This document shows positions 7,479-15,524 of a stretch of DNA of 20,696 nt, in pieces. Location: the NCBI GenBank assembly GCA_947624335.1, contig CANQJX010000007.1, forward strand, positions 1-20,696, in the 5' to 3' direction. The position numbers and the translations under genes were made by a program. The DNA comes from an uncultured Marvinbryantia sp. GTDB lineage: Bacteria > Bacillota > Clostridia > Lachnospirales > Lachnospiraceae. Each line of letters begins with the position of its first letter. Positions within the stretch are counted from its first letter, which is position 1. Under the pieces are notes generated by a model. The model was given only the letters and a program-made list of their open reading frames with translations. It had not been told where the DNA came from and ran no database searches.

Positions 7479-7985
7479 TTAAGAAGCTTCCTCTAACGTC
7501 TTTGTAATAAAGTCTTTTACCTCGCCCGGTTCGATCTCAAGAGCGGTCGCCAGCTCGTTATGAAGCATCTGCTCGGCAATCTGCATGCTGCGTTCGTCTA
7601 CCTGGCTGAGCTTGCGCCCTTTTTCGGAAACCGATTTCCCTTTGGCATAGATCGCGCGGACCACCCGCACCAGATCCATGCAGTCCCCGCTCTTTAAGTA
7701 TGCCTGATAATGCTCGTTAAGCAGACGGGGATTTTTATTTTCATAAACATCGCCGTCAATTTCCGGAATTTTACTGATCAGCGACAACGCTTCTTCTCTT
7801 GTCAGAACCGGTCGGTGAAATACGGACGTATCGATCGGAATAAAAATCGTGCCGCCCTGATAAACAGGAGACAGCGTATAATAATCCACTTCCTTGCGCA
7901 CCCCGCGCATATCCAAGGCGCCTACCGCCTCAACCCTGCACACGCCCACGGTGCCGTAAATAATATATTCTCCAACCTGATACAT
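7479..7985 (-). CDS. CarD/CdnL-family RNA polymerase-binding transcription factor
   Basis: These proteins bind the RNA polymerase beta subunit through an N-terminal Tudor-like domain and stabilise the open promoter complex. The 168-residue protein begins MYQVGEYIIYGTVGVCRVEA, the family's opening beta-strands, followed by DYYTLSPVYQGGTIFIPID. From about residue 62 it is helical, with the family's Leu-rich DNA-binding C-terminal domain (DLVRVVRAIYAKGKS, LSQVDERSMQIAEQMLHNEL). AGGAGG lies 6 bases before the ATG. It is monocistronic: own promoter region upstream, terminator downstream. Its regulon cannot be read here. Confidence 0.9.
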   Translation of the reverse strand: MYQVGEYIIYGTVGVCRVEAVGALDMRGVRKEVDYYTLSPVYQGGTIFIPIDTSVFHRPVLTREEALSLISKIPEIDGDVYENKNPRLLNEHYQAYLKSGDCMDLVRVVRAIYAKGKSVSEKGRKLSQVDERSMQIAEQMLHNELATALEIEPGEVKDFITKTLEEAS

Positions 7986-8034
7986 AAAAAACCTCCTGCG
8001 ATTCCGCTTACATAACCATTCTGCTTTCCTTTTT

Positions 8035-8064
8035 ATTTTATCATCTTTTTGGACGCCATGTAAG
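8035..8064 (-). promoter_or_regulatory. Probable extended -10 promoter for the CarD-family gene
   Basis: On the minus strand, TGATAAAAT (TAAAAT at 8035-8040 with a TG one base upstream) follows CTTACA (8059-8064) at an 18-base spacing. The -35 is poor, as is usual for extended -10 promoters. It lies about 50 bases before the ATG. The rest of the gap to the amidohydrolase stop holds only a bulged hairpin (about 8124-8153, minus strand) without a U-run. Confidence 0.4.
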
Positions 8065-8152
8065 TAAAATTTCGCAGAAAATCAAAGTTGCGATATACAA
8101 ATTTTCTTTGCGGTTCCCGTCTTTGGCTGATGCGCCGGAAAGTTTGCGCAAA

Positions 8153-9316
8153 TCAGGGCATTTTCTCCGCCTTGTAGCGGATTTGCCCGTCAATGATCGT
8201 ATACAGAATGCGCGTGCTGGAAATCATCGGATCGCCGTCGGCAATCACCAGATCCCCGTCTTTTCCGATCTCGATGGATCCGACGCGATCCTCGATCCCG
8301 ATATGCAGGGCGGGATTAATCGTAATCGCCTGCAGCGCCGCAAACGCGTCCATGCCGCTCTTTACCGCCATGCCCGCGCAAAGCGCTAAGTACTGCTGCT
8401 GTATGATCGGGGAATCGGTGATGATCGATACCCGGCAGCCGGCCCGCGCAAGATCGCCCGGCGTACGAAAACTGGTATTTTTCAGTTCCACCTTTGTCGC
8501 GTGTCCGAACGTGGGGCCGACGCAGACGGGATATCCCTCTTTTGCAAGTTCATCCGCAATCAGGGAACCGTCCGTGCAGTGCTCCAGGGTAAGCTTCACA
8601 TGAAACTCTTTTGCAATGCGGATCGCCGTAAAAATATCATTTGCCTGATGCACATGCGCCTTTAAGGGAATTTCGCGCGCCAGAACCGGAAGCAGCGCTT
8701 CCAGCTTCGCGTCGTACTGCGGGCGTTCGCTCACCGACTTTGCCGCTTCCAGACGTTCTTTGTATTCCTGCGCGCTGCGAAGGGCCACACGCAGCTTTGA
8801 AGCCGTGCCCATGCGGGAATAATTGTTTTTCTCTTTATAGTTATTTTTAGGGTTTTCACCGAACGCGCATTTCATTGCTGCCGGGCAGCGCACAACCATA
8901 TCGTCCGCCCGCGTTCCGTAAGTCTTAATTGCTGCGAAGGTACCGCCCAGCACGTTCGCGCTTCCCGGACCGGTCGCCGCGCAGGTAACGCCGCCCTGTA
9001 CGGCAAGCGCAAACACCGGGTCCTGCGGATTAATGGCGTCGAGCGCCTGTAACTCAGGCGAAAGGATTTCGGTCACTTCATTGCAGTCGTCCCCTTCAAA
9101 ACCGATTCCGTATCCGCTTACGCCAAGATGACAATGCGCCTCCACAAATCCCGGATAGACTTGCCGCCCCTGCGCGTCAATTACCCGCGCCTGCGTATCC
9201 GTAATCCGGTCGCCCACCTTTACAATCTTTTTATCCGCAATTAAAATATCCGCCCGATATGCCTGTGGGCGGACCGCATCATGAACCGTTCCGTTTTTGA
9301 TCAACAAAGTTTCCAT
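8153..9316 (-). CDS. Metal-dependent amidohydrolase (imidazolonepropionase-like)
   Basis: A 387-residue TIM-barrel hydrolase of the amidohydrolase superfamily. It has an N-terminal beta-sandwich (ETLLIKNGTVHD...), then PGFVEAHCHLG with the HxH metal ligands His61 and His63. Later ligands are His221/His223 (AHVHQAND), His246 (LEHCTDG) and Asp301 (ITDSP). The C-terminal GSIEIGKDGDLVIADGDP strand pair is typical. The ATG at 9316 is chosen for a CAGGAGG 11 bases upstream; the open frame to 9427 would run into the ABC ATPase gene. It is the last gene of the importer operon, 77 bases after the ATPase, so it probably hydrolyses an imported cyclic or linear amide. The substrate is unknown. Confidence 0.88.
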   Translation of the reverse strand: METLLIKNGTVHDAVRPQAYRADILIADKKIVKVGDRITDTQARVIDAQGRQVYPGFVEAHCHLGVSGYGIGFEGDDCNEVTEILSPELQALDAINPQDPVFALAVQGGVTCAATGPGSANVLGGTFAAIKTYGTRADDMVVRCPAAMKCAFGENPKNNYKEKNNYSRMGTASKLRVALRSAQEYKERLEAAKSVSERPQYDAKLEALLPVLAREIPLKAHVHQANDIFTAIRIAKEFHVKLTLEHCTDGSLIADELAKEGYPVCVGPTFGHATKVELKNTSFRTPGDLARAGCRVSIITDSPIIQQQYLALCAGMAVKSGMDAFAALQAITINPALHIGIEDRVGSIEIGKDGDLVIADGDPMISSTRILYTIIDGQIRYKAEKMP

Positions 9317-9393
9317 AATAAAATCTGCCTCCTGACGCTTAGTATGCGCCGTTTCGGCAGATTTATTTTCCCCGGCGCAAAAGCCGCCGCGGT

Positions 9394-10152
9394 TTATTCT
9401 TCCAGTGCATCGTGCAGCCGCGTCCACATCCGGGCGTATCCTTCCGACGCCGGAGTGACGGGACGCGCAATGGTATTTTGTTCCTCGATCTTGATCTTTC
9501 CGTTCTTGGACATCAGAATCACCCTGCTGCCCAGCACGATCGCTTCCTGAATATTGTGCGTAATAAAAATAAACGTACAGTCTTCGTCCGCGGAAATACT
9601 GATCAGTTCCGCCTGCAGCCTGTTGCGCGTCATGGCGTCCAGCGCCGCAAACGGCTCGTCCATCAAAATGATCTTGGGCTTTAACGCCAGCGCCTTGGCA
9701 ATCGCCACGCGCTGTTTCATGCCTCCGGACAACTGGTGGGGATATTTTTTCTCAATCCCCGGCAGATTTACTTTTTCCAGATACTCCGCCGTAATCCGCT
9801 GCAGCGTTTGTTTGTCTTGCACGCCCTGCTGCTTTAAGGGATACTGAATGTTCTTCTCCACCGTCTTCCACGGAAACAGTTGATTAAAGTCCTGGAAAAC
9901 CATAATGCGGTCGGTATCCGGCTCAGTCTTTGCTTTGCCCTCTATGGATACCTCTCCCTCAAATTCCTCAAAGCCGGCGATACAGCGCAGCAAAGTGGTC
10001 TTGCCGCATCCGGAAGGTCCGAGGATACACAGAAACTCATTGCGCTTTACTTCCAGGTTAAAATCCTCCAGAATGTTCCCGGACGGATTCCCTTCATCCT
10101 GATAGCGCTTATTTAAATGGCTGATTTTTAATACTGTTTCCCGCTCGCTCAT
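9394..10152 (-). CDS. ABC importer ATP-binding protein (SsuB/TauB type)
   Basis: This is the cytoplasmic ATPase that drives the importer. All motifs are present: Walker A GPSGCGKT (45-52), Q-loop Gln87 in VFQDFNQLFPW (the FPW is typical of nitrate/sulfonate/taurine ATPases), signature LSGGMKQR (141-148), Walker B ILMDEP (162-167), and H-loop His199. Its start overlaps the permease stop by 4 bases (ATGA), indicating translational coupling. Length 252 is usual. The family also carries pyrimidine-precursor and aromatic substrates, so sulfonate transport is not implied. Confidence 0.92.
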   Translation of the reverse strand: MSERETVLKISHLNKRYQDEGNPSGNILEDFNLEVKRNEFLCILGPSGCGKTTLLRCIAGFEEFEGEVSIEGKAKTEPDTDRIMVFQDFNQLFPWKTVEKNIQYPLKQQGVQDKQTLQRITAEYLEKVNLPGIEKKYPHQLSGGMKQRVAIAKALALKPKIILMDEPFAALDAMTRNRLQAELISISADEDCTFIFITHNIQEAIVLGSRVILMSKNGKIKIEEQNTIARPVTPASEGYARMWTRLHDALEE

Positions 10153-10955
10153 TTGGACATCCCCCAGCGTTTCACTGTATATTTCTCAATCGGCGCAAAA
10201 ATCCCGTACTGTACGATTACGCCGATCAGGACAATCACGATCAACGTCGCATACATTTCCGCGTTTTTTAAGTTTGTCCTCATCTGATTGATGTAAAATC
10301 CGATTCCGGGGCTGGCCGCAATGCCGAAGATCATTTCAGCGCTGATCAGGCCGCGCCACGCCCTCGCCCAGCTTACTTTCAGCCCGGAAATCACATACGA
10401 AGCCGTCGCCGGTATGTAAACGCCCGTCAGAAGCCGTACTCCTTTTAAGCCGATGTTCTTTCCCGCCTCCACATAGATCACGGGCACCGCCAGAAACCCG
10501 TCCAGTATATTGCGCGACATCGGCCAGATAACCGAATGTGCGATCAGAAATACAATCACCGCCGGCTTGATCCCAAAAATAATAATCACCACCGGAAGCA
10601 GAGCGACGCCCGGAAGCAGGTCGAATATGGACACTACCAGATTGTAAATATAATAGAATGTCCGGCTGATCATCGACAAGCCCGTAAATACAAAGGAAAG
10701 ACCGATGCCGATTACAAGGCCGATCAGCAAAAGCCGCATAGAATTATAAATATATACCCAAAACGACGTTCCGGCGCCCAGATTGAAAATATTGGTCACA
10801 AACGCCCTGCCGATCGCTTCCAACGGCGGAAAGATCAGATCCGACTTTGTGCCGAATACCTTCAGTTTTGCCACGGTCTCCCAGCACGCTCCCACCAGAA
10901 CCACAAATAATATCTGCGAGAGAATGCTGTGCAGTCTTTCCTTTGAACGGTTCAT
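10149..10955 (-). CDS. ABC importer permease (SsuC/TauC type, BPD_transp_1)
   Basis: This 268-residue inner-membrane permease has about six hydrophobic helices. The cytoplasmic EAA-type loop that docks the ATPase is visible in VSWARAWRGLISAEMIFG followed by SPGIGFYI. The segment GKNIGLKGVRLLTGVYIPA matches this subfamily. AAAGGA lies 7 bases before the ATG. It sits between binding protein (15 bases upstream) and ATPase (4-base overlap) in the usual order. Confidence 0.9.
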   Translation of the reverse strand: MNRSKERLHSILSQILFVVLVGACWETVAKLKVFGTKSDLIFPPLEAIGRAFVTNIFNLGAGTSFWVYIYNSMRLLLIGLVIGIGLSFVFTGLSMISRTFYYIYNLVVSIFDLLPGVALLPVVIIIFGIKPAVIVFLIAHSVIWPMSRNILDGFLAVPVIYVEAGKNIGLKGVRLLTGVYIPATASYVISGLKVSWARAWRGLISAEMIFGIAASPGIGFYINQMRTNLKNAEMYATLIVIVLIGVIVQYGIFAPIEKYTVKRWGMSK

Positions 10956-10970
10956 GTTACATCCTTTCTG

Positions 10971-11948
10971 TTAGTCCCCTGTCACATTGTCAAATACTAA
11001 ATCGGTATACTCCTCCGGCGCGTTTTCAATAAATGCATTGTCCGCCATAAATTTAGCAAGTTCAAAAACGCCGGTCGTTTCTGTGCTGTAAACGCCTTTC
11101 TGCATATATTCCGTTTCGTCTTCCAGACTGTTGCCGTCATATTCGCAGGTAATCGCCGCGGCCTCTTCCGGATTTTCATTGATAAAATCAATCGCTTCGG
11201 CTACCGCGTCGCAAAGCGCCTGATACAGTTCCGGGTCGTCCTCTTTCAGTGTCTCAGAGGCAATTCCCACAATAAAGGAGTTTTCCGCCGTCCACACGTC
11301 TGAGATTCCGGATACTTCGTGCAGATCCGCATTGTCGCGTTCCTGGTAAAGATACGGATTGGTCGTCAGATGGCAGGGAAGGCTTCCGGATACCAGAGAG
11401 GCCATTCCGTCCGGATGGCTTAAAATTACCAGGTTTGCATCCAGGGCATGCGCGTCAAATCCCGCGTGATCCAGCGCCCGCGCAAGAATAATATGCTGGA
11501 TAGAACCATTGTTTACCAGCGCCACCTGTTTATCGGTGCCTACCAGATCCGCCAGTTCGTTCACATCAGGATCGCTGGTCATCAGCCCGTGTTCCTGACC
11601 GGAAATATTGGTAAAAATTTTATATCCCAGGCCGCTTGTAACGCCTGTAATCGCGGGAGCAACTCCCATAAATCCCGCCTGCAGGTCGCCCGATGCGATT
11701 CCGGTATTGATGTCCGCGCCGGAATTCATCTGCGTCCATGTTACCGTCAGTTCTTTCCCGGTCGCTTCTTTATAAGCCGCCTCGATCATCCCGTTTTCCT
11801 GCGCTACAATCAGCGGCGCATATGCAAGCCCATACTGGTAAGCAAGGTTTAATTTTGCCGTCTCATCCTTCGCCTGCGCCATGGTCCCCGCTGCTCCCGC
11901 GGCAAGCATCGCGCATAACCCCATCATCAGAAATTGTTTCTTTTTCAT
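10971..11948 (-). CDS. ABC importer substrate-binding protein (NMT1/SsuA-like)
   Basis: This 325-residue extracytoplasmic binding protein starts with a signal peptide: basic MKKK, a hydrophobic core, then TMAQA and KDE, which suggests signal peptidase I cleavage after AQA. No lipobox Cys is found at the expected place, although binding proteins of Gram-positive bacteria are usually lipoproteins. The mature part shows NMT1/ThiY/SsuA features: LAYQYGLAYAPLIVAQENGMIE, LTVTWTQMNSGADINTGIASG, then LVGTDKQVALVNNGSIQHII. AGGAGG lies 7 bases before the ATG. It is the first importer gene. Its ligand (sulfonate, thiamine or riboflavin precursor, other) is not determinable from sequence. Confidence 0.9.
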   Translation of the reverse strand: MKKKQFLMMGLCAMLAAGAAGTMAQAKDETAKLNLAYQYGLAYAPLIVAQENGMIEAAYKEATGKELTVTWTQMNSGADINTGIASGDLQAGFMGVAPAITGVTSGLGYKIFTNISGQEHGLMTSDPDVNELADLVGTDKQVALVNNGSIQHIILARALDHAGFDAHALDANLVILSHPDGMASLVSGSLPCHLTTNPYLYQERDNADLHEVSGISDVWTAENSFIVGIASETLKEDDPELYQALCDAVAEAIDFINENPEEAAAITCEYDGNSLEDETEYMQKGVYSTETTGVFELAKFMADNAFIENAPEEYTDLVFDNVTGD

Positions 11949-12016
11949 CCTTCATCCTCCTATTCCTGTGAATTGGTTTTGAATGATGATAAAATAACAC
12001 TCTGATTTGCTCTTTT

Positions 12017-12114
12017 AATTCTTATTCGGAATCATTCTATATGTTTTTTGCATTTTTAATTCTGTTTCGGAATTATATCAAATTTTTATCATTTTTTAAT
12101 TGCGTATCGGAATT
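12017..12114. promoter_or_regulatory. Three phased LysR-type boxes upstream of the importer operon
   Basis: Three copies of an inverted repeat AATTC-N7-GAATT occur at 12017-12033 (last base C), 12058-12074 and 12098-12114 (AATTG left arm). Each is preceded by a T-run and shares TCGGAAT. The centres are 41 and 40 bp apart, close to four helical turns. Each contains T-N11-A inside a dyad, the classic LysR-type binding pattern. The third overlaps the ligase stop codon. The nearest box is about 69 bases before the binding-protein ATG, next to a weak TTAAAA-N17-TATTTT pair. The identity of the regulator is inference. Confidence 0.6.
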
Positions 12115-13573
12115 ATAACTCCCGCAATTTCCGTCTCAGTATCTTTCCGTTCGAAGTTTTGGGAATCTCGTCAATCACTTCTATTTTTTTCGGCATTTTA
12201 TTTGCGTCAATATGCTCCGCGAGTTCAGACAATGCCTGCGCTTTATCAAACCGCGCCCCGTCCTGCACGACCACAAACAGCTTGGGAACCTGCCCGCAGA
12301 TCGGATCGCTTACCGGTACGCAGGCGCATTCCTTTACGCCTTTGCAGTGCCGCGCGTGCATCTCGATTTCTTCCGGCGCAATTTTGATTCCCTGATAATT
12401 GATCACATCGTCGGCGCGCCCCAGCACATAAACAAATCCTTCTTCGTCGATATAACTCAAATCCGTAGTATAAATATAGCCGTCGCGCAAAATCTCGTCC
12501 GTCAGCGCCTGCGCCTTAAAATAGCCCTGCATGTTCATCTCGCCGGCAACCGCCAGAAGTCCCATATGGTCTTTGTCGGAGCGGATGACCTTGCGTTCCT
12601 CATCGGTGACAATAAATCTGGCGTGACAGGTCGGCCTGCCGATGCAGCCCGGCCGGTCTTTTTCCCGGTTAAAATCCAGCGCGCAGCTTCTGCCCGCTTC
12701 CGTGGAACCGTAGAAATTATACAGGCGGCTGTCGGGAAACAGACGGCATAACTCCTGTTTCAGTTCTTCTTCCAATACCGCCGTTCCGATCTGAATAAAA
12801 TCCGTCCGGCCGCTGTATCGGCCAAAGCTGCCGTTGGAAAGTCTGATCAGGATTTTTGCCGCGCTCGGCGACAAGTCAAACGCGTTTACCTGATATTTTT
12901 CAATCAGTTCAAATACCTGTTTTACGCGCATTACCCCGTCCGCAAGAACCATAGTGCTGCCGTTTAACAGATCGGCGTAGCAGCTGCGCAGTCCATGCGA
13001 ATGACTTAAGGGCAGCGGAATCAGCTCGATGCTTTCCGGTTTCATTTTCGTGCCGTCGATAATATTTTCCGCCACGGCCATATTGTTCCCGTTTGTAAGC
13101 ACAATCCCTTTGGATTTTCCTGTCGTGCCCGTAGTATACAGGATTTCCGCCACCGCTTCTGCGTCCGGAAAAGCCTCCGGCTCCGGCGCTTCCGCCCGCG
13201 CAGAAAACAGTTCGTCTATCGGCATCGTATGTTCCAGAGCGTACGCCGTGCGGGAAATGACAAGCTTTGCCTCCGTCTCCCCGGCAATTTCTGTGACGCG
13301 CTCAATCGACGCGCCCTTTTCTAAAGGAACCGAAACCGCGCCCAGCAATTGGCAGCCCAGGCACGCAAACAGAAAATCCGCGTTCTGCGTACATTCGACC
13401 GCCACAAAATCAGACGGGCCGATTCCCTTTTCCCTTAGTTTTTGCGAGGCGATTTTGACGCGCTCCCACGCCTCCCGGTAACAAACCTCCGCCGCAATAT
13501 CCGCCACGCATAATTTATCCGGCGCCGCCTGCGCGTGATCCGCCAGCGCCTCCACTATCGACCGATACCTCAT
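12113..13573 (-). CDS. AMP-forming acyl/aryl-CoA synthetase-like ligase (ANL superfamily)
   Basis: These enzymes activate a carboxylate with ATP and pass it to CoA or a carrier. Core motifs appear in order: P-loop ILYTTGTTGKSKGIVLTNGN, then NFYGSTEAG, then TTDLSYIDEEGFVYVLGRADD, the hinge and C-terminal NYQGIKIAPEEIE, and the catalytic Lys motif KTSNGKILRRK at the end. The length of about 486 residues is on the short side for acyl-CoA synthetases. The ATG at 13573 is preferred (AGGAAG 6 bases upstream); the ATG at 13591 lacks a ribosome binding site. A strong promoter lies upstream. Read-through into the importer operon 164 bases downstream is possible. The substrate cannot be named. Confidence 0.88.
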   Translation of the reverse strand: MRYRSIVEALADHAQAAPDKLCVADIAAEVCYREAWERVKIASQKLREKGIGPSDFVAVECTQNADFLFACLGCQLLGAVSVPLEKGASIERVTEIAGETEAKLVISRTAYALEHTMPIDELFSARAEAPEPEAFPDAEAVAEILYTTGTTGKSKGIVLTNGNNMAVAENIIDGTKMKPESIELIPLPLSHSHGLRSCYADLLNGSTMVLADGVMRVKQVFELIEKYQVNAFDLSPSAAKILIRLSNGSFGRYSGRTDFIQIGTAVLEEELKQELCRLFPDSRLYNFYGSTEAGRSCALDFNREKDRPGCIGRPTCHARFIVTDEERKVIRSDKDHMGLLAVAGEMNMQGYFKAQALTDEILRDGYIYTTDLSYIDEEGFVYVLGRADDVINYQGIKIAPEEIEMHARHCKGVKECACVPVSDPICGQVPKLFVVVQDGARFDKAQALSELAEHIDANKMPKKIEVIDEIPKTSNGKILRRKLREL

Positions 13574-13675
13574 CGTATACTTCCTGTCCATCTGAATATC
13601 TCTGATCCCGAAGCGCGCCGCAAAGCCGACGTGAAACGCCGGAGCCGCATGCTTCCGATACTGTAATTACAAGAT

Positions 13676-13704
13676 ATTGTATAATATACATCCCTAAATG
13701 TCAA
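13676..13704 (-). promoter_or_regulatory. Sigma-A promoter for the ANL ligase
   Basis: On the minus strand, a perfect TTGACA (13699-13704), 17 bases, then TACAAT (13676-13681). The -35 overlaps the stop codon of the cyclophilin gene. The leader of about 95 bases contains a GC-rich hairpin (near 13621-13645). No terminator separates the two genes, so read-through from upstream is expected. Confidence 0.72.
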
Positions 13705-14366
13705 TGGATTGTGATGCTCTCGATCACCGGCTGGTCTTCGGAAGCCACGGTTCCGTTTCCGTCCTGCACCGGCGTATCCTTGCAGATCTGATCAACGATC
13801 TCCATGCCGCTTGTCACATAGCCGAAACCGGCATAATTACCGTCTAACTGCGTGCTGTTCGACTGCACGATAAAAAACTGGCTGCTGGCGCTGTCCATAT
13901 CCTGCGAACGCGCCATAGAAATTACGCCCCGCTTATGGGAAATTGGATTGTCGATACCGTTTTGCGCAAACTCTCCCGGAATTGTTTTTTCAGAGCCGCC
14001 CGTACCGTTTCCCAGCGGGTCGCCGCCCTGAATCATAAAACCGTCGATGATGCGGTGGAAAGTAAGCCCGTCATAAAATCCGTCCTTCGCCAGCGCGGTA
14101 AAATTTTCAACCGTCAAAGGCGCCGCCTTCTCGTCCAACTGCAGTTCAATTTTCCCGTAATCTTTCACCGTAATCGTCGCCGTCGGACCGGTCACCTGTG
14201 AAAGATCCACTTCTGTCTGTCCGGGCAGCCGGCCGCCCGCTCCCGCATTGCGCAAAAGAAGAACCGCCGCCAGCACGGTTACAGCCACCGCGGCCGCAAC
14301 AACAATCAGGCCGGCGTTTGTTTTCTTTTTTTCCGGTTTCTGCTTTCCGGCAAGTTTATTGCTCAT
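13701..14366 (-). CDS. Membrane-anchored cyclophilin-type peptidyl-prolyl cis-trans isomerase
   Basis: A lysine-rich N-terminus (KQKPEKKK) is followed by a single hydrophobic helix at about 19-38, so the enzyme is probably anchored with its catalytic domain outside the membrane. Residues 62-221 form a cyclophilin domain: GFYDGLTFHRIIDGFMIQGG with catalytic Arg105, then SSQFFIV and GYVTSGMEIVDQI. It would speed proline isomerisation during folding of exported proteins. AGGAGG lies 8 bases before the ATG, and the upstream reductase stop (TAG) overlaps that site, so the two genes are translated from one message. Confidence 0.92.
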   Translation of the reverse strand: MSNKLAGKQKPEKKKTNAGLIVVAAAVAVTVLAAVLLLRNAGAGGRLPGQTEVDLSQVTGPTATITVKDYGKIELQLDEKAAPLTVENFTALAKDGFYDGLTFHRIIDGFMIQGGDPLGNGTGGSEKTIPGEFAQNGIDNPISHKRGVISMARSQDMDSASSQFFIVQSNSTQLDGNYAGFGYVTSGMEIVDQICKDTPVQDGNGTVASEDQPVIESITIH

Positions 14367-14378
14367 AACCCATTCCTC

Positions 14379-15401
14379 CTAGTATGCTTTCCCCGCAAGG
14401 ATTTCTTTATAATCGGCCAGATTCTTTGCCAGCAGTTCCGGCGTGTTTAGGTGATACGGACATTTCTCCATGCACTGTCCGCAGTGCAGACATTCTTCAA
14501 TGCGCATCATCTTTGCCTGCGCTTCGGGCGTTAGCTGCGCCGCGGAGGGAGAACGCCGGATCATCAGAGACATGCGCGCGCAGTTGTTAATCTCGATCCC
14601 CGCCGGACAAGGCATGCAGTACCCGCAGCCGCGGCAGAATTCTCCCATCAGCTCCGCGCGGTCCTTTTCGATCAGGGCGCGGCGTTCTTCGGTCATCACC
14701 GGCGGATGCCCGATATACGACAAAAATTCTTCCAGTTCGTTCATTCTCTGCACGCCCCAGATCGGCAGCACATTCTCAAACTGCGCTTCAAACGCGTATG
14801 CCGCCGCAGAGTTGGTGATCAGTCCGCCGGAAAGCGCTTTCATGGCGATAAATCCCATATCCGCCTCTTTGCATTTTTCGACCAGACGGATATCCGCGTC
14901 GGTTGCCAGATAGCAGAAGGGGAACTGCAGCGTATCGTACAGGCCCGAATCAATCGCCTCCTCCGCCACGGCAAGGCGGTGGTTCGTAATGCCGATGTGG
15001 CGGATTTTTCCCTGTTTTTTCGCTTCCTCCATACATTCGTATAAACCGCTTCCGTCGCCCGGTTTCGGGCAGAACGCCGGATTGTGGAACTGGTAGATAT
15101 CCAGATAATCCGTTTTTAAGTTCGTAAGCGTCGTCTCCAGGTCTTTCCAGAATCCTTCCGGTTCGGTGCTGCCGGTTTTGGACGATATGTATACATTCCG
15201 GCGCACGTCCGAAAGGGCGGCGCCCAGTTTCTGTTCGCTGTCTGTATACCAGCGCGCCGTATCAAAAAAAGTAATGCCTCTTTCATAGGCGGTACGGACA
15301 ATCTTTACCGCCTCGCTTTCGCTGACGCGCTGAATGGGAAGCGCCCCAAATCCGTTTTTATTGGTTACAATCTCTGTTTTCCCAAGTCTTACCGTATCCA
15401 T
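14379..15401 (-). CDS. Aldo/keto reductase with C-terminal 2x[4Fe-4S] ferredoxin domain
   Basis: A TIM-barrel reductase with the catalytic tetrad visible: Asp47 (FFDTAR), Tyr52, Lys75 (SSKTG) and His106 (YQFHNP). The C-terminal 90 residues hold two cysteine clusters, CRGCGYCMPCP and CLHCGQCMEKCP, suited to [4Fe-4S] clusters. This fused form is common in anaerobic Clostridia and is usually annotated only as aldo/keto reductase; the substrate is unknown. Length 340 fits. GGAGG lies 6 bases before the ATG. It leads a two-gene unit with the cyclophilin (12-base gap). No convincing promoter is visible in the short divergent gap to the TauE gene. Confidence 0.92.
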   Translation of the reverse strand: MDTVRLGKTEIVTNKNGFGALPIQRVSESEAVKIVRTAYERGITFFDTARWYTDSEQKLGAALSDVRRNVYISSKTGSTEPEGFWKDLETTLTNLKTDYLDIYQFHNPAFCPKPGDGSGLYECMEEAKKQGKIRHIGITNHRLAVAEEAIDSGLYDTLQFPFCYLATDADIRLVEKCKEADMGFIAMKALSGGLITNSAAAYAFEAQFENVLPIWGVQRMNELEEFLSYIGHPPVMTEERRALIEKDRAELMGEFCRGCGYCMPCPAGIEINNCARMSLMIRRSPSAAQLTPEAQAKMMRIEECLHCGQCMEKCPYHLNTPELLAKNLADYKEILAGKAY

Positions 15402-15464
15402 CGTATTCCTCCGTTCTTATGATTGATGTTTCCGCTGCCGGCGCAGCCGGTGCAAACCCGGTTC

Positions 15465-15493
15465 TTGACAATCCTTCTTTCGCGGTTTATAGT
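15465..15493 (+). promoter_or_regulatory. Sigma-A promoter for the TauE/SafE gene
   Basis: TTGACA (15465-15470), a 17-base spacer and TATAGT (15488-15493), about 30 bases before the chosen start codon. This excludes the much longer open frame that begins at 15423. Confidence 0.75.
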
Positions 15494-15524
15494 GTGGGAA
15501 GCTGTTAAGAAAGGAATGTGTATT

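Noticed and set aside
10149..11948. Naming the importer ssuABC or tauABC outright
   Set aside because: The superfamily also carries nitrate, thiamine, riboflavin and pyrimidine precursors, and no sulfonate-utilising enzyme is present beside it.
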